Of a stretch of 64,000 nucleotides of DNA, positions 40,984 to 49,288 are shown in pieces. The DNA lies in contig NZ_CP107995.1 in assembly GCF_036116635.1 (NCBI RefSeq), positions 4,402,001 through 4,466,000 of the forward strand, in the 5' to 3' direction. Below the pieces are notes generated by a model. It did no database searches and had not been told where the DNA came from. It saw only the letters and a list, made by a program, of their open reading frames with translations. This stretch comes from Amycolatopsis sp. NBC_00345 (GTDB taxonomy: Bacteria; Actinomycetota; Actinomycetes; Mycobacteriales; Pseudonocardiaceae). Each line of letters starts with the position of its first letter. Positions within the stretch are counted from its first letter, which is position 1. The translations under genes and the position numbers were made by a program.

Positions 40984-42423
40984 TCAGTTCTTGGGCAGCA
41001 GGCCCAGGATCGGATCCGTGATCGCGCTCAGCGGGGGAGGCGAGACCGGGAAGGGCGGGACAAGCCGCGACAGCTCCGGAAGGTTGTCGAAGACGTCCGG
41101 GCCCTTGGTCGCACAGACCGATCGGTACCGGGCGGTGTTTTCGCCGTGCACACCCATGGCCTGGTCGGCGAAGAATTCAACCTGCCGCTGGAACTGCCGG
41201 GCGTTCTGGTGCAGCGCCACGTTATGTGCAGCGTCCGGGATGACCGCTCCTCGGAAGCAGGACTGCGAGTTCATCGCAGGGGACTGCCAATCGGTGTAAC
41301 GAGCGGACTTCTGCTCGATCGTGGCCGGTCCATCGGATTCCGTGGCGTCGGTCGAGCATTCCCCGGCATTGTCACCACAGGTCATGATGTCGTACTCGCC
41401 CTGAATCGAGAACGTCGGGATCTTGATGTTCTTGTGCGTGCCATCGTATTCCCGGGGCACGAACGTCGCCGCCTCGCCCACGGTCACCGTATTGGCCAGC
41501 CGCCGGTCCGTGTCTATGACACCCTGGTCCGCGTTCGCGCTGTAGTAGAGCTGCGGGAGTCCTCGCGCCGTGTCGAGCGGCTGGAGGTACCCCGGGTCGA
41601 CTGCCCACGGCTGCGACCGCTGCAGCCCGGAGGCCAGCGCCGGGGTCGCCATGCCGATGAACGTTCCGGCGGCGACCGGGTTGACGCGGTCGCTGTAACC
41701 GGTCCCGATGTTGACATCGGTATCGTTGTACATGGCCGATTCGATCCAGTTGATCACCGTGCCGTAGGAGTGCCCCACCAGCCCGACGTGATCGAATTTG
41801 ACTCCGCCGAGCTGTCCGCCCTTCAGTTTCCGCACCAGCTGGTGCACGATCTCGGCCTGCGCGGGCGCATTGACGAGAGGACTCAGCGGGTGGTCGCTCC
41901 GCCCGTCGCCGACCCGGTCCAGGTTCAGCGTCGCGTAGCCATGGCCGACCAGGTCATCGACCGTCGAATAGGTCTCCGGCCGGTAAGGGAAGTCCCAGTA
42001 GTAAGTACCGTAAGTGATGCCGTGCACCAGCACGAGGATCGCGGGCGGACGCCCGTTCCGGGCGGCGGCCAGCGTCGACTCGTTCATGCACAGCTCGCCA
42101 TACACATTCGTCGGCACGGCCGGCTCGGCGAGATCGAGTCCGGCCAGACCGGGAATCGACGTGCCCACCGGCGAGGTCACCACAGGAAGCGAAACCGGAA
42201 CCTTTCCCGTAAACGGGCAAGTTTTTCCTGGCGCTTTCGTCGGAGTGCCATAGTCGCGCAACGGACCGTTCGGCAACCCATCAGGAACCGACAGCAAATC
42301 AGCCGGGATCAATGATCCGGCCGCATTACCGCCTGAAGCTTGTGCGCCGGCCGCAGCCGGACTTGCCAGCACCACGAGTACAACACTGGCCAGCACAAGC
42401 ATACAACGTATGCGCCGTTGCAT
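40984..42423 (-). CDS. Secreted alpha/beta hydrolase (lipase/esterase-like)
   Basis: The 479-residue protein starts with a signal peptide: MQRRIRC, a hydrophobic core MLVLASVVLVVLA and an AGA cleavage area near residue 28. The nucleophile elbow is GHSYG (LVGHSYGTVINW), the oxyanion region is LVLVHGITYGTYYW, and a late PDAAHN supplies the His. It is likely exported and hydrolyses an ester or amide outside the cell, perhaps releasing substrate for the catabolic genes. The ATG at 42423 has GGAG at suitable distance and fits the signal peptide best. A palindromic FadR-like site lies 160 bases upstream. Confidence 0.85.
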   Translation of the reverse strand: MQRRIRCMLVLASVVLVVLASPAAAGAQASGGNAAGSLIPADLLSVPDGLPNGPLRDYGTPTKAPGKTCPFTGKVPVSLPVVTSPVGTSIPGLAGLDLAEPAVPTNVYGELCMNESTLAAARNGRPPAILVLVHGITYGTYYWDFPYRPETYSTVDDLVGHGYATLNLDRVGDGRSDHPLSPLVNAPAQAEIVHQLVRKLKGGQLGGVKFDHVGLVGHSYGTVINWIESAMYNDTDVNIGTGYSDRVNPVAAGTFIGMATPALASGLQRSQPWAVDPGYLQPLDTARGLPQLYYSANADQGVIDTDRRLANTVTVGEAATFVPREYDGTHKNIKIPTFSIQGEYDIMTCGDNAGECSTDATESDGPATIEQKSARYTDWQSPAMNSQSCFRGAVIPDAAHNVALHQNARQFQRQVEFFADQAMGVHGENTARYRSVCATKGPDVFDNLPELSRLVPPFPVSPPPLSAITDPILGLLPKN

Positions 42424-42582
42424 ACACATCTCCATCTCTGACTCTGGGATATAAGAGACCACGCAGGGTCGCAAGGTGAATTGCCCTCCGGAGCGTCAGG
42501 ACAACTCAGCAAACGACGCGCAGTCTGACGCAGGAAAGCAGCAGGCCCTGGTCCTCTTCGCTCGGCGAAGGTGTTTTCATTA

Positions 42583-42593
42583 TGGTCTAACCA
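42583..42593. promoter_or_regulatory. FadR-like operator TGGTCTAACCA
   Basis: The larger palindrome TATGGTCTAACCATA (42581-42595) is perfect apart from the central triplet. It lies in the 250-base gap between the ligase gene end and the secreted hydrolase start. This gap is A+T-rich for the window and holds no gene I can support. Confidence 0.6.
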
Positions 42594-42673
42594 TATGAAT
42601 AAGCAACCAAAGTAGGGCAACCTCGGCAGCTTCCCCCCATTCGGGTGACACCTGCGTGCCCCTTTCGAGACGG

Positions 42674-44332
42674 CTAACCCTGCGCTCCCACATTGTCCGC
42701 ACGCGTGGATCGCACGAAGTCGAACCGGAGTTCGCCCGCCTCGGCCTGCCGGCGCAGGACGAATTTCTGGATCTTGCCACTCGGCGTGGTCGGCATCGCC
42801 TCCACGAAGGCCCAGTAGACCGGCGTCTTGTGCGGGGCGATCTCCGCCCTCAGATAGGCGGTGAGCTCTTCCACCGAGGGCCGTCCGGCGCCGCGGCGCA
42901 CCTTGACCACGGCGCCGATCTGCTCTCCCCACTTGTCGTCGGGCACGCCGATGACGGCGGCGTACTCCACGGCCGGGTGATCCCCGAGCGCGGCCTCGAT
43001 TTCGGCGGGGTAGATGTTCATCCCGCCCCTGATGATCATGTCCTTGATCCGGCCGCGGATCGTGACGAAACCGCGCTGGTCCATCGACCCGAGATCGCCG
43101 AGGTGCAGCCAGCCGTCCGCGTCGATCGCCGCGCGCGTCTCCGCTTCCATCCGGTAGTACCCGAGCATGTTCTGGTATCCCCGGCAGCAGATCTCCCCCG
43201 TTTCGTTCAGTGGCACGGGTTCGCCGGACTCCGGGTCCGCGATCTTCACTTCCAGCTGCGGGAGCGGCTGCCCCACCGTCTCCGCCTGGTCGTCCGCCGA
43301 GTCGGTCACCCGGGTCTGGCTGACGACACCGTGGGCCTCGGTCTGTCCGAAAAGGATGCTGAACTGACAGCTCAGCCTCTGCTGTGTCTTGCGCACCAAC
43401 GACGCAGGCACGGACGCGGCTCCGCTCAGGATGGTCTGCAGGCTCGCCAGGTCCCGCCGGGCGCAGTCCGGGTGGTCCAGCATCGCGATCAGCATGGTGG
43501 GGACGACCAGGGTGTGCGTGCCCCGGTAGGCCTCGAACGCTTCAAGCAGGAGCGCGGGTTCGAAGCCGGGGAGGATCACGAAGGTGCCGCGCTTGGCCCA
43601 CGCCCCGAAGGAAGTCACCGCGCCGCCGCCGATGTGGTACATCGGCATCGCGTTGACATACACGCCACCGTCGGCCATGCCCGCGCGCTCGGCCACGTGA
43701 CGGGCCTCGTTCAAGAGTCCTTTGTGGTGCAACATCGCACCCTTCGGGAAGCCAGTGGTCCCGGACGTGTACTGGATCTGGATGACGTCCTCCGGGCGCA
43801 CCGCCGGCAGCGACTGGTCCGGATCGCCGCTCGAGGCGAAGGACTCCCACTCGTCGAAGGTGACGATCTCCCGAAGGCCCGGTACTTCCGACCGGACGCC
43901 TTCGAGCATGCCCACCATGTCGAACTCCCGGTAGGTCCTCGGGCAGAACAAGCCGGCCGCCCCGGACTGGTCGAGCACGAAGGTCACTTCCCTGGCCCGG
44001 TACGCGGGATTGAGGGCCACCAGCACCATTCCGGCCATGGCGATCCCCTGCTGGAGCACGATCCACCGGGCGCTGTTCGGCGCCCAGATGGCGATGCGGT
44101 CTCCCGGCGAGAACCGCTTCAGCAACGCACGGGCGACACGTTCCGCGTCGGCGACGAATTCGGCGTAGGTCCAGGTTTCCCTGGCCTCGCTGTCCGGCAC
44201 GCAGTCGACCAGCGCCAGGCGGTCCGGCACCGCCGTGGCGGCGGCGCGAAGCGTCTCACAGACGGTGACGTCGGAAACGTCCCCTGGCTCCGCGGGCCAA
44301 TAGGACGTCTCCAGAACCTGCACGCCGACCAT
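42674..44332 (-). CDS. Acyl-CoA ligase (FadD-like, AMP-forming)
   Basis: A 552-residue ligase: AMP-loop QYTSGTTGFPKGAM, adenine-binding LFGQTEAHGVVSQT, hinge GRIKDMIIRGGMNIYPAEIE, and catalytic-Lys TTPSGKIQKF. The N-terminus with WTYAEFVADAERVARALL is typical of medium/long-chain or aromatic acyl-CoA synthetases (FadD-type, 540-560 residues). It would activate a free acid for beta-oxidation or supply the aryl-CoA for the reductase at 37-41 kb. Two FadR-like elements stand in the divergent gap upstream, shared with the next SDR gene. Confidence 0.9.
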   Translation of the reverse strand: MVGVQVLETSYWPAEPGDVSDVTVCETLRAAATAVPDRLALVDCVPDSEARETWTYAEFVADAERVARALLKRFSPGDRIAIWAPNSARWIVLQQGIAMAGMVLVALNPAYRAREVTFVLDQSGAAGLFCPRTYREFDMVGMLEGVRSEVPGLREIVTFDEWESFASSGDPDQSLPAVRPEDVIQIQYTSGTTGFPKGAMLHHKGLLNEARHVAERAGMADGGVYVNAMPMYHIGGGAVTSFGAWAKRGTFVILPGFEPALLLEAFEAYRGTHTLVVPTMLIAMLDHPDCARRDLASLQTILSGAASVPASLVRKTQQRLSCQFSILFGQTEAHGVVSQTRVTDSADDQAETVGQPLPQLEVKIADPESGEPVPLNETGEICCRGYQNMLGYYRMEAETRAAIDADGWLHLGDLGSMDQRGFVTIRGRIKDMIIRGGMNIYPAEIEAALGDHPAVEYAAVIGVPDDKWGEQIGAVVKVRRGAGRPSVEELTAYLRAEIAPHKTPVYWAFVEAMPTTPSGKIQKFVLRRQAEAGELRFDFVRSTRADNVGAQG

Positions 44333-44382
44333 CCGCTACTCCCTTGTATCGAGGTGAGCCAGGCCGCTCGAGTGTACCTCTT

Positions 44383-44410
44383 CGGTCCAACCATGCAAAT
44401 GGTCTGGCCT
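44383..44410. promoter_or_regulatory. Two FadR-like operators, CGGTCCAACCA and TGGTCTGGCCT
   Basis: CGGTCCAACCA (44383-44393) and TGGTCTGGCCT (44400-44410) lie in the divergent gap between the ligase and SDR genes. Spacing between centres is 17 bases, close to the 16 bases seen for the pair at 33380-33406, so the arrangement as well as the motif is repeated. Confidence 0.55.
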
Positions 44411-44495
44411 ATATGGCACACTGGCCGGACGGTTCGCGTTGGCGGTAAGAGTGGAAACCGAACCGTCCTGTACCCAACGACCCCCGGAGGTCCCT

Positions 44496-45290
44496 GTGCC
44501 GGCACATGTGCCCGTTGTCCGCGACTACCCCGAGTCCGCGGTGCTCATCGCCGGCGGCACCTCCGGAGTGGGGCTGGCCAGCGCCTTCGGGTTCATGGCG
44601 GCCGGCGTCCGCCGCATCGCGCTCCTCGCCAGGAACGCCGAACGCGGCAGCACGGCGTGCAAGGCGCTCCAGGACCGGCACCCGGACGCCGAGGTGGTGT
44701 TCGTCCCGGCCGACGCCGGCGACATCGACCAGGTGAACGCCGCGGTCGGCGAGGTGCGGTCGGCCCTCGGCGCGATCGACGTGCTCGTGAACTCGATGAC
44801 CGCGACCTACCGGCCCGAACTCCTGCACCGGACGCCGCCGGCCGACGTCGCCCAGATCCTGAGCCGGCAGGCGCTGCCACCGATGCACTTGACCCGGGCG
44901 GTGCTGCCGGTCATGCGGGAGCAGGGCGGCGGCAGCATCGTCAACATCGCTTCCGACGCCGCGAAAGTTCCGACCCCGGGCGAAGCGGTGCTGGGCGCCG
45001 CCATGGCGGCCATCGTGATGTTCTCCCGCGTCACCGCGATCGAGGCCAAGCGCGACGGGGTGCGGGTGAACGCCGTGACGCCGTCCTTGATCGCCGGCAC
45101 ACCGACCGCCGAAAACGTGCTACGGGACGGATTCAGCAAGGCACTGTTCGAAAAGGCCGCCGCGCAAGCACACCTGGGCGTCGCCGAACCGGACGATCTG
45201 GCGTCGCTGATCGTTTTCCTCGGCGGCCCGGGCGCGGCCAAACTGACGGGCCAGGCCATCAGCGTCAACGGCGGCATTTCCGCCGGTTGA
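44496..45290 (+). CDS. SDR-family protein with degenerate active site
   Basis: The 264-residue protein has an SDR Rossmann fold: IAGGTSGVGLASAFG for the cofactor, DVLVNSM, NIASDAAKVPTPG and INGG-like VNGGISAG at the end. The YxxxK pair is missing; the corresponding stretch reads VLGAAMAAIVMF, so normal hydride transfer is doubtful. It may bind a CoA ester or act as a structural partner, as seen for other catabolic SDR pseudoenzymes, or use other residues. The GTG at 44496 has GGAGG five bases upstream, better than an ATG at 44439. Confidence 0.78.
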   Translation: MPAHVPVVRDYPESAVLIAGGTSGVGLASAFGFMAAGVRRIALLARNAERGSTACKALQDRHPDAEVVFVPADAGDIDQVNAAVGEVRSALGAIDVLVNSMTATYRPELLHRTPPADVAQILSRQALPPMHLTRAVLPVMREQGGGSIVNIASDAAKVPTPGEAVLGAAMAAIVMFSRVTAIEAKRDGVRVNAVTPSLIAGTPTAENVLRDGFSKALFEKAAAQAHLGVAEPDDLASLIVFLGGPGAAKLTGQAISVNGGISAG

Positions 45291-45305
45291 CCCGATCGCC
45301 AGCGT

Positions 45306-45734
45306 TCAGCAGCAGTCCTTGGCCGTCTGCAGTGACCGGTCAAGGAGCTGTTGCAAAAGCGCCTGCTCGCCCGCGCCAAGGTCGCCGAACACCGCCGCAC
45401 GAACGCGCTTGACCGCCTTCTCCGCGTCGCCGAGGACTTGTTGGCCGGATTCCGTGATGGCCAGTGGCTGGCTGCGGCCGCTCGTCGCCGTGGTGCGGAC
45501 CAGGTGGCCGGCCGCTTCCAGCCGGCTGATCATCAGGCTGACGGCCTGCGGGCTCAGCAGCAGGTGGCGGGCGAGGTCCGCCGAGGACATCCCGGGCTCC
45601 TCCTCCAGCCGGGCCAGTGCGGACGCCTGCGCCAGCGTGACCCGGAACTCGCTCATCTCGCGTTCCAGCATCCGCTGGATCCGGTGCTGGAGCTGCCAGA
45701 CCGTGTAGCCGAGGCCATGGTTCACGTCACGCAT
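45306..45734 (-). CDS. MarR-family transcriptional regulator
   Basis: A 142-residue winged-helix protein with the MarR layout: dimerisation helix (YTVWQLQHRIQRMLEREM), recognition helix LLLSPQAVSLMISRLEAAGHLVR, and wing TSGRSQPLAITESG. It is divergent from the SDR gene at 45815, and two near-identical palindromes lie between them, the standard layout for a MarR repressor controlling itself and an adjacent enzyme gene. The C-terminus ends in CC, which might allow redox sensing. Inducer unknown. Confidence 0.9.
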   Translation of the reverse strand: MRDVNHGLGYTVWQLQHRIQRMLEREMSEFRVTLAQASALARLEEEPGMSSADLARHLLLSPQAVSLMISRLEAAGHLVRTTATSGRSQPLAITESGQQVLGDAEKAVKRVRAAVFGDLGAGEQALLQQLLDRSLQTAKDCC

Positions 45735-45746
45735 CCGCCGACTATA

Positions 45747-45796
45747 TCAAGTACTTGACTTGACACCAGTCCACGAGTTACATGTCAGGCACTTGA
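45747..45796. promoter_or_regulatory. Twin MarR-type operators TCAAGTACTTGA and TCAGGCACTTGA
   Basis: TCAAGTACTTGA (45747-45758) is a perfect 12-base palindrome; TCAGGCACTTGA (45785-45796) matches it at 10 of 12 positions and lies 38 bases (about 3.6 turns) further, close to the SDR start. A further ACTTGAC half-site is at 45755-45760. These are convincing binding sites for the adjacent MarR protein at the divergent promoter. Confidence 0.72.
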
Positions 45797-45814
45797 CATA
45801 GAGGAGAGCCGAGA

Positions 45815-46570
45815 ATGGGAAACCACCAAGTCGCCGTAGTCACGGGCGCCGGGCGCGGGATCGGCGCGTCGACCGCGGTCGAGCTGGGCAAGCGCGGCTA
45901 CCGGGTCGTGGTCAACTACTTCTCCCGGGCAGCCGACGCGCACCAGGTCGTCGACGCCGTGCGCGCGGCGGGCGGAGACGGCGTCGCCGTTCCCGGTGAC
46001 GTCCGCGACCCGGACCAGGCCGCAAGTCTGATCAGCACGGCGATGGAGCAGTTCGGGCAGCTCGACGCGCTGGTGTGCAACGCGGCCACGCCGGTGCGGT
46101 TCACGCCGTTCGGCGAACTGGCCTGGAACGATTTCGCGACGAAGGTGACCGACGAACTCGCCGCGGCCTTCCACGTCACCGCCGCCGCGCTGAAGATCAT
46201 GACCGCGCAGGGGCACGGCCGGCTGGTGTTCGTGTCCAGCGACATGGCGACCCACTCCGCCGTGCCGTCGGGCATCGCGCACGGCACGGCCAAGGCCGCG
46301 CTCAACACCTTCGCGCGCTACCTCGCCGTCGAGTACGGCCCCTCCGGCATCACCGCGAACGTCGTGTCCCCCGGCTACATCCGCACCGGCAACTCCGCCG
46401 CCAACGCCCCCGCCGACGTCACCGAGACCCTCGCGGCACAGACACCGCTGCGACGAGTGGGCGTCCCCGACGACGTCGGGCGGGTTATCGCCGCGATCGC
46501 CGACGACGCCGGGAGCTTCGTCACCGGAACCATCATCCCGGTCACCGGCGGGCTGCACGCGGCCCGCTGA
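45815..46570 (+). CDS. SDR-family oxidoreductase (MarR-controlled)
   Basis: A 251-residue classical-looking SDR: TGAGRGIGA, VCNAAT, catalytic Ser in VFVSSDMATHS, and a C-terminal GTIIPVTGGLHAAR. The active-site stretch is SGIAHGTAKAALNTF: a His occupies the Tyr position while the Lys is kept, which is unusual. The ATG follows GAGGAGAG. It is probably a 3-oxoacyl or quinone-type reductase induced together with relief of the MarR protein. It ends the catabolic part of the window; the biosynthetic cluster begins after the next gap. Confidence 0.8.
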   Translation: MGNHQVAVVTGAGRGIGASTAVELGKRGYRVVVNYFSRAADAHQVVDAVRAAGGDGVAVPGDVRDPDQAASLISTAMEQFGQLDALVCNAATPVRFTPFGELAWNDFATKVTDELAAAFHVTAAALKIMTAQGHGRLVFVSSDMATHSAVPSGIAHGTAKAALNTFARYLAVEYGPSGITANVVSPGYIRTGNSAANAPADVTETLAAQTPLRRVGVPDDVGRVIAAIADDAGSFVTGTIIPVTGGLHAAR

Positions 46571-46917
46571 CCTCCCACCGGCACGGGCACGTTCCACCAC
46601 CGCAACTCCCGGCACGAGATCTCCGTGACGCCGACGACCCACGGCGCCGGCGCGAGGCGATCCAATTCCTCTGCGAAAACTGTGACAACCTGCCAAAGAC
46701 ACCGCGATCGCGCAGATGTCAGGCTCCGGACAGCTCGAATTCCGCTACAGCAACGTCCTGCGCCCGATTCGCCGCGGACGCCGGACTCCGCACCTGCCCA
46801 CGATCAAGTTGCGTCGGAGTGTGGCGGGACTAGGCTTCACCCATGGTCCCGGCCGGCTGGCCGCCACCAACTTGCTCAGGCGCGTTCTGTACGCCCTAGA
46901 TCCGAGGGTTTTTCCGC
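46571..46917. other. 347-base gap before the biosynthetic cluster; probable promoter region
   Basis: I see no convincing gene here. A possible promoter reads TTGCGT (46809-46814), a 16-base spacer, and TAGGCT (46831-46836), about 80 bases before the desaturase ATG. Short open frames in the gap have no ribosome-binding site or family resemblance. Confidence 0.35.
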
Positions 46918-48090
46918 ATGGAGACCACCTGGGCATTCGACGGCAAGCGATACCGGATGTACCGCTTTGCCGATGACATCAACACCGAAATGAAAAAGCT
47001 GAACCGCAGCGACAATTGGCACAGCGGCGTCGCCTGGCTGATCGACATCGCCTGGATGGCGTTGTGCGCCTGGCTGTGCCTGGCGGTGTCCTGGTGGTTC
47101 TATCCGCTGGCAGTACTGGTGATCGGCGCCCGGCAGCGCGGCCTGTCCACCATTCTGCACGACTGTGCGCACGGTTCCGGCGCGGCGAACCGCCGGCTGC
47201 AGATGCTGATCGGCACGGTGCTCACCGCCTATCCCATCTTCCAGCAGCACTACGCGTACAAGCTCTCGCACGTCTTCACCCACCATCCCGCGCTGGGCAA
47301 TCCGGAGCGCGACCCGGATCTGCGATTCTTCATCCAGCAGAAGGCCTACGAGGTCGCTTCGCCGCGTGCCTACGTCCGCCGGATCGTGCTCATGCCCCTG
47401 TTCGGCACACAGACCTGGGCCTACCTCAAGTACCTGGTGACCAACCGGTACCGCATGCACAAGGGCCGGGAAACCCAGTCCTCCAGCGGAACGCGGACGT
47501 TGCGACGCCACAAGCGGGTACTCGACCGCCTCGGATTCTGGGCCTTCTGGCTCGTCGTCGCCGGGGTGTGCTGGTGGCAGGGGTGGCTTCCGGGCCTGCT
47601 GCTGTTCTGGGTGGTGCCGTACCTGACCAGTTTCCAGCTCCTGGGCTGGTACATCGAGCTGTCCGAGCACACGCCCCTCGTCCGTGACTCCAATGTGGAC
47701 CTTTACATGACCCGAAACCGCAAGAGCCGCGACTGGGAGAAGTTCCTCACCGGGATCCACAACGACAATTACCACCTCGAGCACCACCTCGACCCGCGCA
47801 CCCCGTTCTGGAATCTCGGCAAGGCCAGGAAGGCCCGGCTGGCCGATCCCGGCTACGTCGCCGTCGACGCCGTGCTCGGCGGGCTGTTCACCCGTGGACC
47901 GCAGGGGCAGCCCAGCGCGATGAGCGCCATCGTCTCGTCCATGACCGAACCGAGGGAGCAGTCGCGTGCCGTCACACCAGGGAAAGACCTACCGGCAGGC
48001 CGAGTCCGGCGTCATGCACGCGGGCGCCGAACTGCGCCTGGGGCCGACCGGGCCGGTGAGCACGCCGATCTTCCAGACCGTCGCCTATGA
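46918..48090 (+). CDS. Membrane fatty-acid-desaturase-family protein (RtxC-like candidate)
   Basis: The 390-residue protein has the three histidine boxes of di-iron membrane desaturases: HDCAH (81-85), HVFTHH (118-123) and HNDNYHLEHH (281-290), with hydrophobic segments near 40-70, 95-110 and 205-245. In lipid metabolism it would desaturate acyl chains, but its tight overlap with a gamma-replacement PLP enzyme points to an amino-acid substrate, as for RtxC, which desaturates dihydrorhizobitoxine. The last 41 residues lie in a 125-base overlap with the next gene, are basic and low in family character, and may be a read-through tail. Confidence 0.8.
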   Translation: METTWAFDGKRYRMYRFADDINTEMKKLNRSDNWHSGVAWLIDIAWMALCAWLCLAVSWWFYPLAVLVIGARQRGLSTILHDCAHGSGAANRRLQMLIGTVLTAYPIFQQHYAYKLSHVFTHHPALGNPERDPDLRFFIQQKAYEVASPRAYVRRIVLMPLFGTQTWAYLKYLVTNRYRMHKGRETQSSSGTRTLRRHKRVLDRLGFWAFWLVVAGVCWWQGWLPGLLLFWVVPYLTSFQLLGWYIELSEHTPLVRDSNVDLYMTRNRKSRDWEKFLTGIHNDNYHLEHHLDPRTPFWNLGKARKARLADPGYVAVDAVLGGLFTRGPQGQPSAMSAIVSSMTEPREQSRAVTPGKDLPAGRVRRHARGRRTAPGADRAGEHADLPDRRL

Positions 48091-49288
48091 GCTGCCCAGC
48101 ACCGCCGCGGCGGCGGGGATCTTCGACCTGCAAGTCAACGGGCACGCCTACACCCGGCTGAACAACCCCACCTGTGACGTGCTGGAAGCCAGGATCGCCG
48201 CCGTGGACGGCGCGCCGGCGGCACTGGCGGTGTCCTCCGGCCAGGCCGCGATCACCCTGGCCCTGCTCAACCTCTGCCAGCACGGCGACAACATCGTCAG
48301 CTCCAACGAGCTCTACGGCGGGACCTGGAACCTGCTGGCCCACACCTTCAGCCGGTTCGGCATCGAGACCCGGTTCGTCAGCCCGGACGACCCGAAGGAC
48401 TTCGCCAGGGCCACCGACGAGCGCACCCGCTGCTACTTCGGCGAAACACTGCCCAACCCCAAACTTCAGATCTTCCCCATCGAAGAGGTCGCCGAACTCG
48501 CCGAACTGGCCGGGGTGCCCCTGGTACTGGACAACACCCTGCTGCCGATGGTCTGCAACCCGCTGTCGTTCGGCGCGCACATCCTGGTCTACTCGGCGAC
48601 GAAGTACATCGGCGGGCACGGCAGCGCGCTCGGCGGGCTCATTGTGGACTCGAACACGTTCGACTGGACGCGGCACGCCGACCGGCATCCGTTGCTGACC
48701 GAGCCCGACCCCGCGCACGGCGGCGTGGTGTGGACCAGCGCCGGTTCCACTCTGGACAGTTCACTGGGGTCCAGCCCGTATCTGCTCAAGGCGCGGGAGA
48801 CCCTGCTGCGCGATCTGGGACCGTGCCTGAGCCCGTTCAACGCGTTCCTGCTGATCCAGGGCATCGAGACGCTGCCGTTGCGGATGCGGGCGCACGGGGA
48901 GAACGCGCGCGCGGTTGCGCATTTCCTCGCCGGGCACCCCTCGGTGGCCGCGGTCCGGCACCCGAGCCTGAGCGACGGTTACCAGGCGGACCTGCTGCGG
49001 CGGTACCTCCACGGCAACGGCGGGCCGCTGGTGCACTTCGAGCTCAACGGCGGCCAGGAGGCGGGCAGCCGGTTCATCGAGTCGCTCCGGATGATCGCCC
49101 ACGTCACCAACATCGGCGACGTGCGGTCGATGGCGACCCACCCGGCGTCCACGACACACGCCCAGCTGCCGGTGGCGGACCAGCTGGCCGCGGGCGTCAC
49201 GCAGGGCTCGATCCGGCTGTCCGTCGGCCTGGAGCACATCGACGACCTGATCGCCGACCTCACGGCCGCGCTGGCGGCGTCCGGATGA
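47966..49288 (+). CDS. Cys/Met-metabolism PLP enzyme, O-acetylhomoserine sulfhydrylase-like
   Basis: A 440-residue fold-type I enzyme; the PLP lysine is Lys213 in YSATKYIGGHGS. The stretches MHAGAELRLGPTGPVSTPIFQT, YTRLNNPTCDVLEARI and SNTFDWTRHADRHPLL place it with O-acetylhomoserine aminocarboxypropyltransferases, which replace the gamma substituent of activated homoserine by a nucleophile. In rhizobitoxine synthesis a related domain joins an amino alcohol to O-acetylhomoserine. The GTG at 47966 has GAGGGAGCA upstream; an ATG at 48014 would remove most of the overlap but also conserved N-terminal residues. Stop overlaps the next start. Confidence 0.87.
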   Translation: MPSHQGKTYRQAESGVMHAGAELRLGPTGPVSTPIFQTVAYELPSTAAAAGIFDLQVNGHAYTRLNNPTCDVLEARIAAVDGAPAALAVSSGQAAITLALLNLCQHGDNIVSSNELYGGTWNLLAHTFSRFGIETRFVSPDDPKDFARATDERTRCYFGETLPNPKLQIFPIEEVAELAELAGVPLVLDNTLLPMVCNPLSFGAHILVYSATKYIGGHGSALGGLIVDSNTFDWTRHADRHPLLTEPDPAHGGVVWTSAGSTLDSSLGSSPYLLKARETLLRDLGPCLSPFNAFLLIQGIETLPLRMRAHGENARAVAHFLAGHPSVAAVRHPSLSDGYQADLLRRYLHGNGGPLVHFELNGGQEAGSRFIESLRMIAHVTNIGDVRSMATHPASTTHAQLPVADQLAAGVTQGSIRLSVGLEHIDDLIADLTAALAASG

